Of a DNA stretch of 64,000 nt, positions 1-10,858 are shown piece by piece. This DNA is from Euonymus europaeus (lineage: Eukaryota > Streptophyta > Magnoliopsida > Celastrales > Celastraceae). The position numbers and the translations under genes are program-made. The stretch covers positions 18,665,001 to 18,729,000 of the forward strand of contig OY756966.1 of NCBI GenBank assembly GCA_963580455.1. The letters run 5' to 3'. A model generated the notes under the pieces. It was given only the letters and a program-made list of their open reading frames with translations. It made no database searches and was not told where the DNA came from. Position 1 is the stretch's first letter, and each line of letters begins with the position of its first letter.

Positions 1-2
1 TC

Positions 3-636
3 ACCACAACTTTAACTAATCCTTTTACCAACCCTTATAATTTTCTTCCCACAGATTTTTCTATAAGTAAAATCATTTCGGTGGAGCTGAATGGGTCTAA
101 TTATCATGTTTGGAGTGCTAATCTACTCAATGCACTGGAGATTAGAAACAAGCTTGGTTTCATAGTTGGAACTTTGCCCATGCCTTCACAAAGTGATCCT
201 AATCACATTTTATGGAAGCAAGGTAACAACTTAATTAAATATTGGATTTCTAACAGTGTTTCTCCACATATTTCGGCTAGTATTTCAGTATGAAGATAGC
301 TAAAGATATATGGATGGACCTGAAGAACCGTTACTTTGCTTCGAATGAAACAATAATTTTTGAAATCTATAGAAGGCTGGTCAATATGAAGCAAGGCAAC
401 TTGAGCATTACTGATTACTATTCAAAGATAAAAGAGTTATGGGATGAACTACAAGATTATGAAGCATTACAGGCTTGCAATTGTGGACACTGTAATTACA
501 ATGTGTTGGAGCCTATTTTGCTTAAGAAGGAGAAAGAAAAGATAATGCAGTTTCTTATGGGCTTGAATGACACTTTCAGTCATGTGGTTAGCCAGATTTT
601 GATGATTAGTTCATATGGATATTTGGGGGCGTTATT
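3..636 (+). pseudogene. Copia A gag remnant
   Basis: Reads as a Copia gag (UBN2/Retrotran_gag type). An open frame already runs from base 3, so the true start is upstream or off the edge. The residues LNGSNYHVWSANLLNAL near 81-140 match the family's conserved 'NYxxW' opening, and ITDYYSKIKELWDEL near 410-455 is the typical gag helix. A frameshift near 290 splits it. The CCHC zinc knuckle expected after about residue 220 is absent, because a deletion near 600-640 joins gag to integrase. Gag would package the element RNA in cytoplasmic particles. The family call is firm; the deletion boundary is approximate. Confidence 0.8.
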
Positions 637-639
637 CAA

Positions 640-1500
640 TAACATCTTTGGATGGTTTCAAGTATTTTCTCACTATAGTAGATGATTACACAAGAGCCAC
701 ATGGGTATATTTGATGAAATCTAAGGATGAGACAAGATTTTTTTATTAAGGCTTTCATAAACTACTCACAAACTCAGTTTCATAAAAAGATTAAATCTAT
801 TAGAAGTGATAATGGAAAGGAGTTTTTAATGGATGATTATTATTTACAAGAGGGTATCTTACACCAAAAGGCTTGTCCTTACACACCCAACAAAATGGGG
901 TGTGGAAAGGAAGCATCAACATATAATGAATATGGCTAGGACTCTAAAGATTCAGAGTGGTTTATCAGAAGAATTTTGGTCCTTTTGTGTGCGTACCTCA
1001 GTTTATCTTATAAATAGACTTCCTACTAGGGTATTGGACAATCAAACTCCTTATCAACTTCTTCACAAGAAACCAGTGGATTATTCTAAGTTAAGAGTAT
1101 TTGGTTGTTTTTGTTTAGCCAAAAATCACAAACCTGTTAATAAATTTCAACCAAGAGCTATTCCTTGTATTTTTCTAGGTTATCCTATAGGCACCAAAGG
1201 TTATCAATTACTAAATATTGAAGCTTGTGAATTATTTACATCTAGAGACGTTCACTTTAAGGAGACAGAGTTCCCTTTTAAGCAACAACACCCTTTACAA
1301 AAAGAGAAAACGACTCTGCCTCATAACACTATTGTAGAGTCTCAGAATAAACAAGAAACTAATACTTCTCACAAGAGACTTCGAAAACCACTAGCACATT
1401 TAAATGATTATGTGTGTGATTCAATTACTTCATCATTATCTCGTCATGATTCTCATGAATTGTCTTCTACTGATGTGCATTTTTTAGCTGCTATTACTAA
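640..1500 (+). pseudogene. Copia A integrase remnant
   Basis: Integrase inserts element cDNA into the chromosome. The core begins near 668 with VDDYTRATWVYLMKSKDE. The second acidic site is in IRSDNGKEF (near 800), and the glutamate region is VERKHQHIMNMARTL (near 900-945), reached through a frameshift near 895. The Copia GKEF-to-FLGYP stretch follows (VFGCFCLAK, then IFLGYPIGTKGYQ near 1165-1210). The N-terminal HHCC zinc region and the protease are missing upstream. About 170 bases of low-conservation linker precede the RT domain. Confidence 0.8.
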
Positions 1501-2849
1501 ACATAAGGAACCCTCCAACTTTGAGCAAGCAACTAAAGATGAAGATTGGTGTAAAGCAATGCAATTAGAAATGAATTCTTTAGAGGATAATCACACATGG
1601 GACCTTACTGTTTTGCCTAAAGATAGAAAATCTATAGGTTCAAGTGGGTCTATAAAATCAAATACAATCCTAATGGCAGTATAGAAAGATATAAGGCACG
1701 ATTAGTGGCTCAAGGTTTCGACCAAAAGGAAGGATTTGATTATAAAGAAACCTTCTCACCAGTAATTAAAATAACTACAGTTCAAATTTTTCTAGCATTA
1801 GCATCTTTGCATAAATGGACTGTTCACCATTTAGATGTGCATAATGCATTTCTAAATGGTGATTTAGAAGAAGATGTGTACATGAGGTTACTTCCTCGTC
1901 ATCCTCGTAAGAATAGTGGCTTAGTTTGCAAATTAAGAAAATCTATTTATGGCTTGAAACAAGCCTCAAGACAATGGAATCAAAAGTGTACCACTGCCTT
2001 GTTAAAATTTGACTTTATTCAAAGCAAAGCTGATTATTCCTTATTTTATTATAATAAAAATGGTAATATCATTCTACTTTTACTATATGTAGATGACATG
2101 TCTTTGGGTGGCAACAACATAAATTTAATTAATCATTTTAAGAATTTTATAGGATCAGTTTTTAAAATTAAAGATTTAGGGCCTCTCAAATATTTTTTAG
2201 GATTGGAAGTTAATTTTATGGATTCAGGTCTCACAATCTGTCAAAGGAAGTATGCGTGGGATCTACTCAGAGATACTAAGTTAACAGAAGCTAAGCCTAG
2301 TAAATCTCCTATTCATACAAACAACAAATTGTCTATTTCTCAAGGAACTCCTCTAGAGGACCCAATGCAATACATAGGGCTAATAGCTAGACTCGTGTAC
2401 TTAAATCTTACAAGACCAGATATAACATACTCTGTCAATACACTAAGTCAATTTATGCGGAAACCTACCGATGTTCATTTTGCTACTGCGCATCGAATTC
2501 TCAAGTATATAAAAGGTACTATGAATAATGGTTTGTTCTATCCTAGCACTAACAATTTGCAGGTTAAGGCCTTTTCTGATTCGCATTGGGCAGCTTGTGT
2601 TGACACAAGAAGATCAGTCACAGGTTATTATGTTAAGTTGGGGGAGGCTTTGGTTTCTTGGAAGTCCAAGAAACAGAACACTGTCTCACGATCATCAGTA
2701 GAGGCTGAGTATCGGGCTTTGGCAACAGCTATTTTAGAACTATCATGGATTAGTCATTTATTCAAAGAGCTTCAGTTTCGTCTCATAACTCCTATGATTC
2801 TACACTGTGACAGTCAAGCTGCCATGCATATAGCAACGAATCCCGTGTT
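1501..2849 (+). pseudogene. Copia A reverse transcriptase and RNase H, interrupted
   Basis: The RT domain starts at about 1520 (FEQATKDEDWCKAMQLEM). A one-base frameshift occurs near 1640, after which the frame from 1705 is long and open. Seen motifs are LDVHNAFLNGDLEEDVYM, IYGLKQASRQW and the catalytic LLYVDDM near 2085-2100. RNase H follows with AFSDSHWAACVDTRRSVTGY and SRSSVEAEYRALA. The protein stops matching at 2849, where Copia B inserted; the last 30 or so codons of the 1705-2940 frame belong to B's LTR. The RNase H C-terminus is at 24932-25123. Confidence 0.88.
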
Positions 2850-2854
2850 TCATG
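2850..2854. repeat. Target-site duplication TCATG, left copy (Copia B)
   Basis: TCATG here is followed at once by TGTTGGAAAT. The matching TCATG at 24932-24936 directly follows CAAACA. Removing 2855-24936 restores an uninterrupted Copia RNase H frame in element A, which is what an LTR-retrotransposon insertion predicts. Confidence 0.92.
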
Positions 2855-3034
2855 TGTTGGAAATTATAGATATATATAAGAAATCTAGATTAACAAGAAA
2901 GAATCACATGTATATTATTGAACCAATTGATATCATATGAAAACAACGGGTATAAAATTAATAATCAAAGAGAACAACCGATATTACCCAATAATCTAGA
3001 TCGGTATGAAAATGAGAGAAGTAAGGTATGTAAC
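2855..3034 (-). repeat. Copia B 3' LTR, U5-side fragment in normal orientation
   Basis: Starts TGTTGGAAAT, as does the LTR at 24015. It shares scattered blocks with 24015-24200, for example GATATATATA and a GAGAGAAGTAAGGTA / GAGAGAGCAAGGTA pair. The rest of the LTR (U3 side) is not in line with it but lies inverted at 3046-3665. Homology over the whole stretch is patchy by eye; the end sequence and the target duplication are the strong evidence. Confidence 0.6.
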
Positions 3035-3668
3035 TTTGTGGGGGATCGTTGAAAAAATGGTGGTCAACCACTATTTGACCAACAATTATTTACAACTAAT
3101 TGAGTATTAGTTGAATGTAATTTAGTGGGTTCTAATCTTCAATATGAAGACTAGAGATTGGAGTTAAAAGTTGTCAAAAACCATTTTTTGGTTGAATGGA
3201 AATTGACTCCAAAGTGGTCATGTTAAGCATGATATATTGATCGCAAAATAATAGAAATGTGGGAATCCCACATTTTAGAATTGTATTGTGTGACTTGGGT
3301 TTATAAACCCGAGTGTTGGATGTAAGACTTGGGCCCAATGACACCAAAGCTTCCGTGAGGGAGAGAGGCTCTACATAATGGGCTTGGGCTTACTAAAATA
3401 CACACACGTGCGGGCCTGAGCTCAGGCTTGGGCTTACGTAGCCCATTTGGACTTAATATTTTGTACTAGCCCACTATCCAGGTTCGTTGAATGTGGACAT
3501 GAGACTTATTCAAAATTCAAAATTTTCGTTACGAAATTAGTTCAAATTTCTGTTACAGTTTTAAATTCGTTTTATTACTGTTCCGTTACAGAATTTATTT
3601 GTCGGTTTTCGATTTGGGTTCTACTATAAATAGTAGCCTAGGAATGAGTAAGAGACACAACTCTAGAG
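3035..3668 (+). repeat. Copia B polypurine tract plus U3, inverted relative to the element
   Basis: A polypurine tract (TTTGTGGGGGA, 3035-3045) is followed by an LTR U3 from 3046. From GTTGAAAAAATGGTGGTCAA onward the sequence is a clear homologue of the minus-strand LTR at 24931-24400, but here it reads on the plus strand. Similarity fades about 30 bases after the TATA box, near 3665. B runs on the minus strand, so this block is inverted within its own element. Confidence 0.82.
3625..3633 (+). promoter_or_regulatory. TATA box of the inverted Copia B U3
   Basis: TATAAATAG sits 570-580 bases into the U3 and is matched by the same motif at 24405-24413 in the other LTR copy. Here it would fire rightward (+), towards the inverted RNase H fragment. 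Confidence 0.55.
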
Positions 3669-3672
3669 CCGA

Positions 3673-3948
3673 AACTATGGTAAGTACCCAGTTGTTATAG
3701 AAGGATACAGTGATGCTAATTGGATTGCAAATTTGGAGGAATCAAAATCCACAAGTGGCTATGTATTCCTTCTAGGAGGGGCGGCTGTTTCCTGGAAGTC
3801 CTCAAAGTGAACGTGCATAGCACGGTCCACGATGGAATCAGAATTCATAGCTTTGTATAAAGCCACTTGTGGATTTTGATTTCTTCGAATCTGCAATCCA
3901 ATTAACATAACTGTATCCTTCTAAAACAGTCGAGTATTTACCATAGTT
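3673..3948. repeat. Inverted repeat made of Copia RNase H sequence
   Basis: The arm at 3673-3758 (+) encodes [19 protein letters not shown]. The arm at about 3862-3948 is its reverse complement with scattered differences (minus-strand YSYVNWIADSKKSKSTSG). The loop of about 103 bases continues the plus-strand frame through [11 protein letters not shown] and STMESEFIAL. This is a fold-back duplication of the RNase H domain of Copia B. Confidence 0.8.
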
Positions 3949-4336
3949 CAAAACATTAGTTTTTGTTTTGTTCAGGTACCCTAATACTCTCAATAGAGCT
4001 TTCCAATGCTCATGTCAAGGATTACTTGTGTATCTGCTTAGTTTACTAACAAAGTACGCAATATCTGACCTTGTGCAGTTCATGTTGTACATTACACTGC
4101 CTATAATTTGAGAGTATTCCAATTGTTGAATACTATCTCCCGTATTCTTATGCAAGACCTGATGAGGGAGAAACGAACTATTAGGATCTTTGATGCCATG
4201 TCCTTTAAACCTTTCAATCACTTTCTCAATATAGTGTGACTGAGATAATGCTAGGCCTTATGATGTTTTGGAAATTTTAATGTCTAGTATCACATCCACT
4301 TCACCCATGTCTTTCATGTCAAAGTTCTTTGATAGC
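3860..4336 (-). pseudogene. Copia B RT C-terminus and RNase H start
   Basis: Continues on the minus strand from the RT part at 5758 after solo LTR D. Seen residues: LSKNFDMKDMGEVDVILDIKI, then LSQSHYIEKVIERF, then YSQIIGSVMYNMNCTRSDIAYFVSKLSRYTSNP (near 4120-4015), the standard Copia RT thumb region. One in-frame stop follows IKISKTS. RNase H begins near 3948 and runs into the fold-back at 3860. Confidence 0.85.
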
Positions 4337-5757
4337 ATTTTTGTAATATTCCGAACCCAAATTTTTAAAAAATATATAATAATTTTTCAAATTTGATATT
4401 TTTAATAAATACTATATATTTTTAGAAAAATATTGGCGTAAGAATCACCGAAATCAAGGTTGAATCGGATTTGTTACGAATTTTGGAAGTTAAAAGATTT
4501 AATTAGGATTATGCAAGGGCAAAATGGTAATTTCACGGAAAATCTAGTGTAACCCAGATTTTTCTGGGTTCTTCTTCTCCAGCACGCGTGGAGAGAGGAA
4601 ATTTTTTTGGAAAAATTGGATTTTGGGCATTTGTGGTCCGATTGAGGCATGGAAGGTGTCGAATCGAAGCTTGTAGAGAGAGGAGTAAAACCCAACCGGA
4701 ATCGTCGTCATCGGACCACCAAAGGCGGCGGAATCAGGCGGTTGGGAATTTCTCTATTTGCACTCTTATGGATTGTTTGTGCGACTGGCTGCATCCTTAT
4801 GCGCCATGTCTCCTATGGGGCCCACACCCAGAGGTGGGGTCCACTTCTCGTTTGTGTAGTACTTTTGAGAGTCCAAATAGGACTGTACTCTAGTGATTTT
4901 CGGTGATGATGTTACGAGATTATTGATGGATGATTTGTAGTGTGTGGGACCCACATTGGGCGACCCAACCTACTGGATGATTTGTTGATGGTTCTGATCG
5001 GGTATGTACCTGGAGACCGGATTGAGGTGGCGTACATCCTAGGAGACGCTCTTTGATGTAGGCGATGCTATCGAGTACCTATATAGGCTCGATCCTCATC
5101 CAATCTGGGGAGTACCTGGACTGGGAGCCACCTTGTGGGGATCAGGGTGGGTCCAGGGGAGGATTTTCTGATGTTATATGGATTTGAGTTGATATGGATT
5201 TGAGATGGATTATGATTGTGTACTGATTTGAGAGTTGTACTTGAGGATGGTAGTGGTGGAGCCTATTCGGTGTCTACCCTACAGATGGACTGATTTGTTG
5301 ATATTTATGATGGGTTCAGAGATTCTATATCCTATCAGGGTATCACTTATGGGTTTTCTTTACGTATTTTTATCTTACAGGCTTTCTTACTTTATCTTTG
5401 ATTTACTAGAGTTCGGTCATACGAGAGTGTATCACTATTTGAGTTCCTGTTCATATCACATACATCTTGAGTTTTACTTTCCGTTTATTCCGATGATCGA
5501 TATTTCTCCATATCGCTACTGGGCTTTGTAGCTCATCTCTTTCATTCTCATGTTTTCAAGTGAGATAGCCGGAGTGCATGATCAGCACAGGGATGCGTGA
5601 GGCGTGATGGTAGCTACTATGGGGATGTTTGAGTCTGTCTTGGGTAGATATTTGGTTTAAATCCGGTTCGGGGAACGGAGGAGTTCCCTGCCGGTCACGC
5701 CTCTGGGATTCATGGGTGCTCATCCGCACCTATCTGGGAGAGGGGCGTGACAATTTT
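4337..5757. mobile_element. Solo LTR D with ATTTT target duplications
   Basis: The LTR is 4342-5752: TGTAATATTCCGAACC at the left end and GAGAGGGGCGTGACA at the right end, 1411 bases. ATTTT at 4337-4341 and 5753-5757 is a perfect 5-bp duplication. The Copia B RT frame is continuous across the site when the LTR and one ATTTT are removed. No internal gag-pol is present, so an LTR-LTR recombination probably removed it. The terminal sequence resembles plant Gypsy LTRs; the lineage and orientation are not certain. No gene was seen inside. Confidence 0.9.
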
Positions 5758-6657
5758 CCTGGTTTTGTTGATGATCTCAACATTTCGACCAAGAATTACC
5801 ATATCATCGACATATAGACAAATGTTTACACAATCATTGTTTACCAATTTTTTGTAAACACATTTATCACACTCGTTGATTCGAAATTCATCTCGAATCA
5901 CTACTTGGTCCAATTTTTCATGCCATTGTTTTGGAGCTTGCTTTAGCCCATACAATGATTTGATAAGTTTACATACCTTATGTTCTTGTCCTTTGACCTT
6001 GAACCCTTCGGGTTGTTCCATATATATCTCTTCATCGAGTTCACCATTTAGGAATGTTGTTTTTACATCCATCTGGTGAATCATCAAGTCATATAGCAAG
6101 GCTATAGCATTTACATGGATGTCATCTATCTCTGATTTGTGTACCAGAAATCTGAATGCACTACTATTTTGAGCATACCCTAAAAATATGCAATCCACAG
6201 TTTTGTGTTCGAGTTTGACTTGCTTAGGTGGAGGTACTGCTACCTTAGCTAGGCACCCCCACACTTTCAAGTATTTGAAAGATAATGGTCTCTTATTCCA
6301 CATCTCATATGAAATACTAGTTGTTTTCTTGTGGGGCATTCTGTTAAGCATATAATTAGCAGTTAACACTGCTTCCCCCCACAAGTTTTGTGGTAGTCCA
6401 GAACTTATTAACATGGAATTAACCATTTCTTTTAAAGTTCTGTTCTTTTTTTCAGCAATCCCATTTTGCTGAGGTGTATATGGTGCTGTTGTTTGGTGGA
6501 TGATTCCAAACTCAGTACACATCTCATCAAAGAGAGCATAATCATATTCTCCTCCCCTGTCGGATCTTAGTGCCTTGATCTTTTTACCAAGTTGATTCTC
6601 AACTTCATTTTTATGCTTGATAAAGCTGTCCATTGCTTTATTTTTGCTAGCTAACAA
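5758..6657 (-). pseudogene. Copia B integrase core joined to RT N-terminus
   Basis: The minus-strand frame opens with the integrase core: IKALRSDRGGEYDYALFDEMC (second acidic site), YTPQQNGIAEKKNRTLKEM (glutamate site), then KVWGCLAKVAVP and CIFLGYAQNSSAFRF. Directly after EIDDIHVNA it passes into RT (MDVKTTFLNGELDEEIYM, SLYGLKQAPKQWHEKL, ICLYVDDMVILG). The roughly 200-residue linker normally between integrase and RT is missing, so an internal deletion fused the two in frame. The last codons at 5710-5757 belong to solo LTR D. Catalytic YVDD is intact. Confidence 0.9.
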
Positions 6658-6672
6658 ATAAACATAGCAATA

Positions 6673-6897
6673 TCATGTACAATCATCAATGAAAGTAATG
6701 AAATACTTCTTTCCATCTCTACTTTGAACAAATTTCAAGTCGCATAAATCACTATGGATTAATGCTAGAGGCTCAGTACTCCTTTCAATTGTGTGAAAAG
6801 GTTTCTTGGCAAACTTTGCTTCAACACATGTTTCACATTTATGGTTGACATCCAAATTAAATTTGAGAATTAACTCTAAGTTTGCCAACTTTTTCAT
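6673..6897 (-). pseudogene. Copia B integrase N-terminal zinc region
   Basis: Minus-strand fragment with [17 protein letters not shown], the CxxC of the integrase/gag_pre-integrase zinc domain, followed by [29 protein letters not shown], the start of the catalytic core with its first aspartates. It is separated from the next segment (6657) by an in-frame stop near 6670. It continues the domain order of element B. Confidence 0.85.
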
Positions 6898-6960
6898 TGT
6901 ACCATAGTTTACATGTCCTAATCTACCATGCCATAAGTATGGAGATACAACAATGTAAAC

Positions 6961-7188
6961 TCAAGATTCCTCTTTATTCATAACAGTTTTTGGGTATAGA
7001 AATTTGTTGTTTTTATCAATTACAGCAATGTTAGCCTTAAAAAGCCCATCACACATATACCCCTTCCCCACATAAGTTCCATCCTTGGAAACTACAAATT
7101 TATTGGATTCAAACACAACCTTGAATCCTTTGCTTGTTATCACAGGCACAGAAATCAGATTTTTATGAATCTCTGGAAAATGTAGCAC
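6961..7188 (-). pseudogene. Copia B gag_pre-integrase segment
   Basis: Minus-strand LHFPEIHKNLISVPVITSKGFKVVFESNKFVVS is the gag_pre-integrase region that follows the Copia protease. The following YVGKGYMCDGLFKANIAVI is typical of this subfamily. A frameshift or stop near 6950 separates it from the integrase zinc region. Confidence 0.85.
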
Positions 7189-7446
7189 ATTTCACAGTGC
7201 AAGCTTCCTGCCTGAGGTGAACTTTAGAATAACCTCTCCAGTTTCTTCAATAGTGGCTGGAGCAGAGTTAGCCATGAAGATCTTCTCTCCATCATCATTC
7301 TTCTCATAAGATGTGAAGAGGTCTCTATCGATGCAGATGTGTTTGGTTGCACCAATGTCTACCCACCAGCAGCCAGCATCTCTTCATCGTCACTATGCTC
7401 CAACAAGTGAGCTTGCTTGGTAGCTTTTCCCTTGGCTTTAGCCTTT
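7189..7446 (-). pseudogene. Copia B gag tail and aspartic protease remnant
   Basis: On the minus strand, KKAKAKGKATKQAHLLEH (basic gag tail) leads through a frameshift into WWVDIGATKHICIDRDLF, the Copia aspartic protease site with DIGA in place of the usual DTGA. The text ends at 7447 where Ogre element C begins. On the far side of C (22822) the frame resumes in gag at VEKP, so about 250 residues of gag including the zinc knuckle are absent. Confidence 0.8.
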
Positions 7447-7451
7447 TTCAG
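7447..7451. repeat. Target-site duplication TTCAG, left copy (element C)
   Basis: Pairs with TTCGG at 22822-22826 (4 of 5 identical). One base has changed since insertion. Both copies abut the LTR ends TGTCGC and ACTACA. Confidence 0.75.
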
Positions 7452-9315
7452 TGTCGCAACCGGGGTCACGACGCGGATCGGCAAAATACTCCTGTAAAAT
7501 AATATTATTTTGAAACACAAAAATATAGAAAAAAAACTCGAGAGTCGCCACCAATTGATTTAAGGTGCAATTGGACACCAAAGAAAACCTGCGAACCAGA
7601 GAAAAAGGGAACGGGGGTCGATTGAGCATGGGGAAGGTATTAGCACCCCATAACACCTGTTCGAAAACAGTTACCAAATTAATTAGACGACTACCCTACG
7701 AAAACTTGCTCTTTGCAAGACATAAAAAAAATGATATAGTTTGTTTTAAAAATTGGTGTCTTATCTTTAATGCTCATAATTTCTATGAAAGAAACATGAA
7801 ATAATTTTAGATGAGTAGCAAAGCTATTTTTGTGTGGGAAAACATTGCCCATTTTAAATAAATAAATAAATAAAGGTTTTGTAAAACACAATCAACTTAT
7901 GATAGTTTTAAAAGAAATTTGATTTTTTGAAACACTATCAACTTATGATAGTTTTTGGAAAGATTTTTAAAAAAAAAGTTTGGGTCAACTATTGACCGTA
8001 AGGAAAAAATAAATTAATTACATTAAAAAGAAAAACCAATTATTTGTAGAAACATCAAAAATAAATGGTTTATTTATCACCAACGCAAATTCGCTACCAA
8101 CTTTTGGTAGGTTTTAAAAAAAGGCACCAACTTATGGTATTTGAATCCTTAAAATTCCAAATTATGGCATTGAAACGTCCCTAAGAATACCAACTTTTGG
8201 TATTTGATTCGGTAATTTACTAAAAGTCAACTATTGACATCTCAAACCCAAACATACATATGCATGCAATATATATACATAACATCACGTGTACACATAT
8301 ATATAATACACACTAATGCAGCGTCATATACAATAGCATATTAGTATAAGCATTACATATATAGTACTAACTATCCATACATATAATATACAAACATAGC
8401 ATTCACATATAAATCTACATCATGGGCAGTATCTCATATAATATATCTACACATACAATATATAATATATCAACACAATAGCAAAATTACATATGTAAGG
8501 AGACGACATCACATATAGAATATATCTAAACAACATCTCATATGTATGCATATTCACACATGTACATATAATATCAAAACAGCAGCAAAGTAAATATATA
8601 TATATATATATCATGGGAAATGTATATATTGTATTAATGACAACACTTACCCAAAAAGATCAATGAGAATACTGGGCAAAAGAATTGATGGTGTAGGTAG
8701 GACGATGCCGTGATGATGAAACAGGTGATGTGAGAAGGGAGAACTAATGATCGTGTCGTTGGGCAAGGAGAAGGCACAATTGTTAACAGTAGAGAGAGAA
8801 GGAGGTATTGTGACCAGTGATAGGGAGAAGGAGAAAGAAAGAAGTTTCGGTTTTCTGTGGAAGGAACGACTCGGACGGAGATGGAACGGACTTGGGCTGG
8901 TGAAGTAGAGACAAAGTGAAGTGCTGTTTTTTTTGTAGAGAGAGGAATAGAAGAGACGAAGCTGCCCGCCCTCCAAAAAAAGTCTCCTCTTTTTCAAAAG
9001 TATATGGTATTTATAGGTGAGGGAGGGTTAGATAAAGATAAGGGTAAGGAGATAAGTTTAACAAGAATAAGATTTGAAGAGAGGATTTTGAGATGGAAAA
9101 GGAGACTAACATATGGATCAAAAGTCCCAAACCGAATTCTCTCTTTATTTATTTTATTATTTTTATTTGCTTTTGGACTTGATTTATTGGGCTTGTGAAA
9201 ATGGACCTAGTTTGCCAACGAACTTGGGCTTTTCCATACCAATTTTATTCATTTTTAAAGAATAATTTTTTATATGACCAAATAAATCTTATCCGGACAA
9301 AAATCGGGTACTACA
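7452..9315 (-). repeat. Element C 3' LTR
   Basis: 1864 bases, from TGTCGCAACCGGGG to CGGGTACTACA. It aligns along its length with 20952-22821. Repeated short phrases such as CCAACTTTTGGTA and CAACTTATGATAG occur at 7890-8210, and an AT microsatellite lies at 8595-8612. The right part (8640-8995) contains an open minus frame with no recognisable protein; treat it as LTR sequence. Confidence 0.93.
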
Positions 9316-9330
9316 GCTGCCCGCCTTTGT
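9316..9330 (-). promoter_or_regulatory. Element C polypurine tract
   Basis: On the minus strand CACAAAGGCGGGCAGC immediately precedes the LTR start TGTAGTACCC. Position and purine content fit the plus-strand DNA primer of an LTR element. The same arrangement occurs in element E at 29830. Confidence 0.7.
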
Positions 9331-10854
9331 GTGACTTTTACGAAGTAAATGGCGCACAAAGGTGTAGTAAATCGATTTTATTTGATACATATAAAAAATA
9401 CAATCTCTTTAGGTGATCTACGACTTGATCGTGATGAAGGACATGAAAGGAGCTTGGGATCAACATGTCATTCCCGGCTTAACTAAACTAAAGGGGAAAA
9501 TGAAAGTGCTCGGGATCATTGCGCCACTCCCAGCTTCGCTGAATTGAAGGGGAAAATGAAAGTGCTCAAGATCATTGCGCCACTCTCGGCTTGGCTGAAC
9601 AAATAAAATGAAAAAGTACTCGGAATCATTGGGCCACTCCCGGCTTGGCTGAACTAAAGAGAAAAATGAAAGTGCTCGAGATCATTGCGCCACTCCCGGC
9701 TTGGCTAAACAAATACTTGAATGTGTAAGCAATTCTTGGCAAAGTTATCCTCATGTTGTAACTATCCCATTTTCTATTAATATGAGAAATGAAAACATGC
9801 AAACGATGCAAATGATGCTATCATACATGACCCCTTGTCATCTGTCATCCGTCATCCCTTGTACTTGCACAATCACGAATCGTTAAAATGTGGACATTTC
9901 TATAGCTGTCAACTGTTTTGTGATCATGGTCCATAGTTACTGTCGAGCCTTCACTTATTTCGTGATCCTGGAGAAAATGCAGTCGCCCACTTGGAGAATT
10001 TATCAAGATTCTTGGTACCCCAACTAGGGAAGAAATCTGTTGCATGAATCCTGATTCCATATTTCCATAGATAAAAGCACACCCCTTGAACAAGGTTTTC
10101 CACCAGCGAATGCCTTTAAACCGTCTTTTGGTGATCTCTTTGTCAATTTGTCATATCCCCTTATTTCTGTTAGCTCTTTATCAATCCAGAGTACCAAATC
10201 CTGTCAATTCCTTGCTAAGAACAATCTTCTAATGCACTTGTTTTCCACATATTTATGTGAAAGCTTATTCTCAATAAATTTAACAGCATGGCTATGCAAA
10301 TGAAAAGCAAAATATTTAAGAGAATATATGTACAAGAAGTTTTGTGGAAAGGCTAGCAAATGAAACAAAGGATTATGAATGATCATTTACTGAGTATTTA
10401 TTAAAAGAAGGTAGGTAGAGAGCTGAAACAATTCCTTTCAGGAAGAATATATACATATGAAGGCTCAAGAAATTTAGAAAAATAGAATTTCTTTTACAAG
10501 CACTCAATGACTAAACCCAGACTCTGCGCAAAAACTGCTCCAGTTTTTGTGTGCACCTACTTCGCAATTGTCGAATTCAATCATGAACTTTGATAAGCAT
10601 TGAACCCGTAGTCAAACCCCACTGGCCGCTCACTGTATTTTGAAATACATCTTTCTTTACTTGACCATTTGTGGATTCTAACTGAGTGTCTTCCAGCCAT
10701 CCTTGATAGCTTCTTGCCTAAAGTGCCCAAAAGGGTTTTCACTTTAGCATATTTCTTCTCTTTTTTTCTTCTTTTTTTTCTTTCTTTTTGTTTTTTTTGT
10801 TTTTTCTCTCTTTTTTGTTTTTTTTTGTTTTTTTTTTTGTTTTTTTTTGTTTTT
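9331..10854 (-). other. Element C 3' untranslated region
   Basis: About 1.5 kb between integrase and polypurine tract with no supported gene. It contains the 56-bp tandem repeats (9450-9715) and a T-rich tract next to the integrase stop (10755-10858). Long, variable, repeat-bearing 3' UTRs are known in Ogre/Tat elements. Confidence 0.75.
9450..9715. repeat. Tandem repeat, about 56 bp, five copies
   Basis: Copies start near 9450, 9506, 9562, 9616 and 9672. The core is GATCATTGCGCCACTCCCGG followed by CTTGGCTGAAC and a spacer AAAGGGGAAAATGAAA. Copies differ at several positions. A related core occurs at 56255-56595 in element G. Confidence 0.88.
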
Positions 10855-10858
10855 TTAT
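10755..10858. repeat. T-rich low-complexity tract
   Basis: Runs of T broken by single G or C, in the form GTTTTTTTT repeated. On the minus (coding) strand it is A-rich and lies right after the integrase stop codon. The lysine-rich open frame through it is a by-product of the tract. Confidence 0.85.

Larger units (their letters stand above)
1..2849 (+). mobile_element. Copia element A, 5' portion (enters from the left edge)
   Basis: Translation in broken + frames gives gag, then integrase, reverse transcriptase and RNase H, the Copia order. The 5' LTR lies outside the window. The frame is cut in RNase H after the residues NPVFH and resumes exactly at 24932 with HERMKHIELD, so 1-2849 and 24932-25541 are two halves of one element split by Copia B. 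A protease and zinc knuckle are missing: gag passes straight into integrase near 640, an internal deletion. Several frameshifts make it non-functional. Confidence 0.9.

Noticed and set aside
4588..4906. Two overlapping plus-strand open frames near 4.6-4.9 kb
   Set aside because: They lie inside solo LTR D and resemble no known protein.
8647..8997. Minus-strand open frame of 116 codons, repeated at 22141-22410
   Set aside because: Both are inside the LTRs of element C; low-complexity S/F/L-rich text with no domain.
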